6,477 bases of DNA from Cyclobacteriaceae bacterium (GTDB taxonomy: Bacteria; Bacteroidota; Bacteroidia; Cytophagales; Cyclobacteriaceae): the NCBI GenBank assembly GCA_025455225.1, contig JALOMY010000170.1, positions 1 through 6,477 of the forward strand. The letters are read 5' to 3'. The translations under genes and the position numbers were made by a program. Under the pieces are notes generated by a model. That model did no database searches. It had not been told where the DNA came from and saw nothing but the letters and a program-made list of their open reading frames with translations. Below, piece by piece: positions 6,359 to 6,477 of the stretch. Each line of letters starts with the position of its first letter. Position 1 is the stretch's first letter.

Positions 6359-6477
6359 ATGCTTGTCATTAAGAGAGACGGACGCAGAGAGTCCGTAAAG
6401 TTTGACAAAATCACCGCACGTATTGAAAAACTCTGCTACGGACTGGACCTGAAGTACATCAGCCCGGTTGAGGTAGC
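6359..6477 (+). CDS. nrdA: Ribonucleoside-diphosphate reductase, alpha (large) subunit, N-terminal fragment
   Basis: Thirty-nine codons from the ATG at 6359 run open to the right edge. The translation begins M-L-V-I-K-R-D-G-R-R-E-S-V-K-F-D-K-I, continues T-A-R-I-E-K-L-C-Y-G-L-D-L and ends near I-S-P-V-E-V-A. This is the start of an ATP-cone domain (KRDGR, then FDKI and RIEKL), which binds ATP or dATP and switches overall enzyme activity in many NrdA proteins. The catalytic cysteines and specificity site lie outside the window. The position directly after nrdB on the same strand supports the call. The full length and subclass cannot be checked here. Confidence 0.93.
   Translation, partial: MLVIKRDGRRESVKFDKITARIEKLCYGLDLKYISPVEV

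Noticed and set aside
1..6477. Mobile element, CRISPR array, defence system or RNA gene
   Set aside because: No transposase or integrase, terminal repeats, regularly spaced repeats, or tRNA/rRNA-like sequence were seen on either strand; every coding region is a recognisable core or SusCD gene.

Overview
The window looks like ordinary chromosome from a Bacteroidota bacterium, most likely of the Cytophagales/Cytophagia type. Four things point there: a SusC/SusD outer-membrane nutrient-uptake pair, Bacteroidota-style promoter elements (TTTG, about 19 nt, then TAnnTTTG), start codons without clear Shine-Dalgarno sequences, and a eukaryote-like class I ribonucleotide reductase in the order nrdB-nrdA. 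The genus cannot be read from this sequence.

Layout. Positions 1-860 (minus) carry the N-terminal 286 codons of a SusD/RagB-family surface lipoprotein whose C-terminus lies beyond the left edge. It follows, after 12 bp, a complete 1074-residue SusC/RagA TonB-dependent transporter gene (873-4097, minus). Transcription of this pair probably starts near 4135, just after a strong intrinsic terminator (about 4216-4254) that ends the upstream operon. That operon is rplU-rpmA (4872 down to 4280, minus), encoding ribosomal proteins bL21 and bL27, with a clear -7 promoter element 21 bases upstream of the bL21 start. A 444-bp divergent intergenic region (4873-5316) separates it from nrdB (5317-6306, plus), followed after 52 bp by the first 39 codons of nrdA (6359 to the right edge).

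How the genes work together. SusC and SusD form one outer-membrane import complex: the lipoprotein lid binds the nutrient and the TonB-dependent barrel imports it. The substrate cannot be determined here. bL21 and bL27 are large-subunit ribosomal proteins commonly encoded side by side. NrdB and NrdA form ribonucleotide reductase, which makes dNTPs. The NrdB metal ligands and radical tyrosine are all present, and the allosteric ATP-cone sits at the start of NrdA.

I found no sign of a new system: no mobile element, CRISPR array, tRNA/rRNA, defence gene or unknown gene cluster. The part most worth a second look is the non-coding rplU-nrdB region. There a tandem 11-bp-period repeat, a perfect 12-bp palindrome, a well-spaced promoter whose -7 box lies in another palindrome, and a GC-rich hairpin are packed into about 115 bp in front of the ribonucleotide reductase operon.
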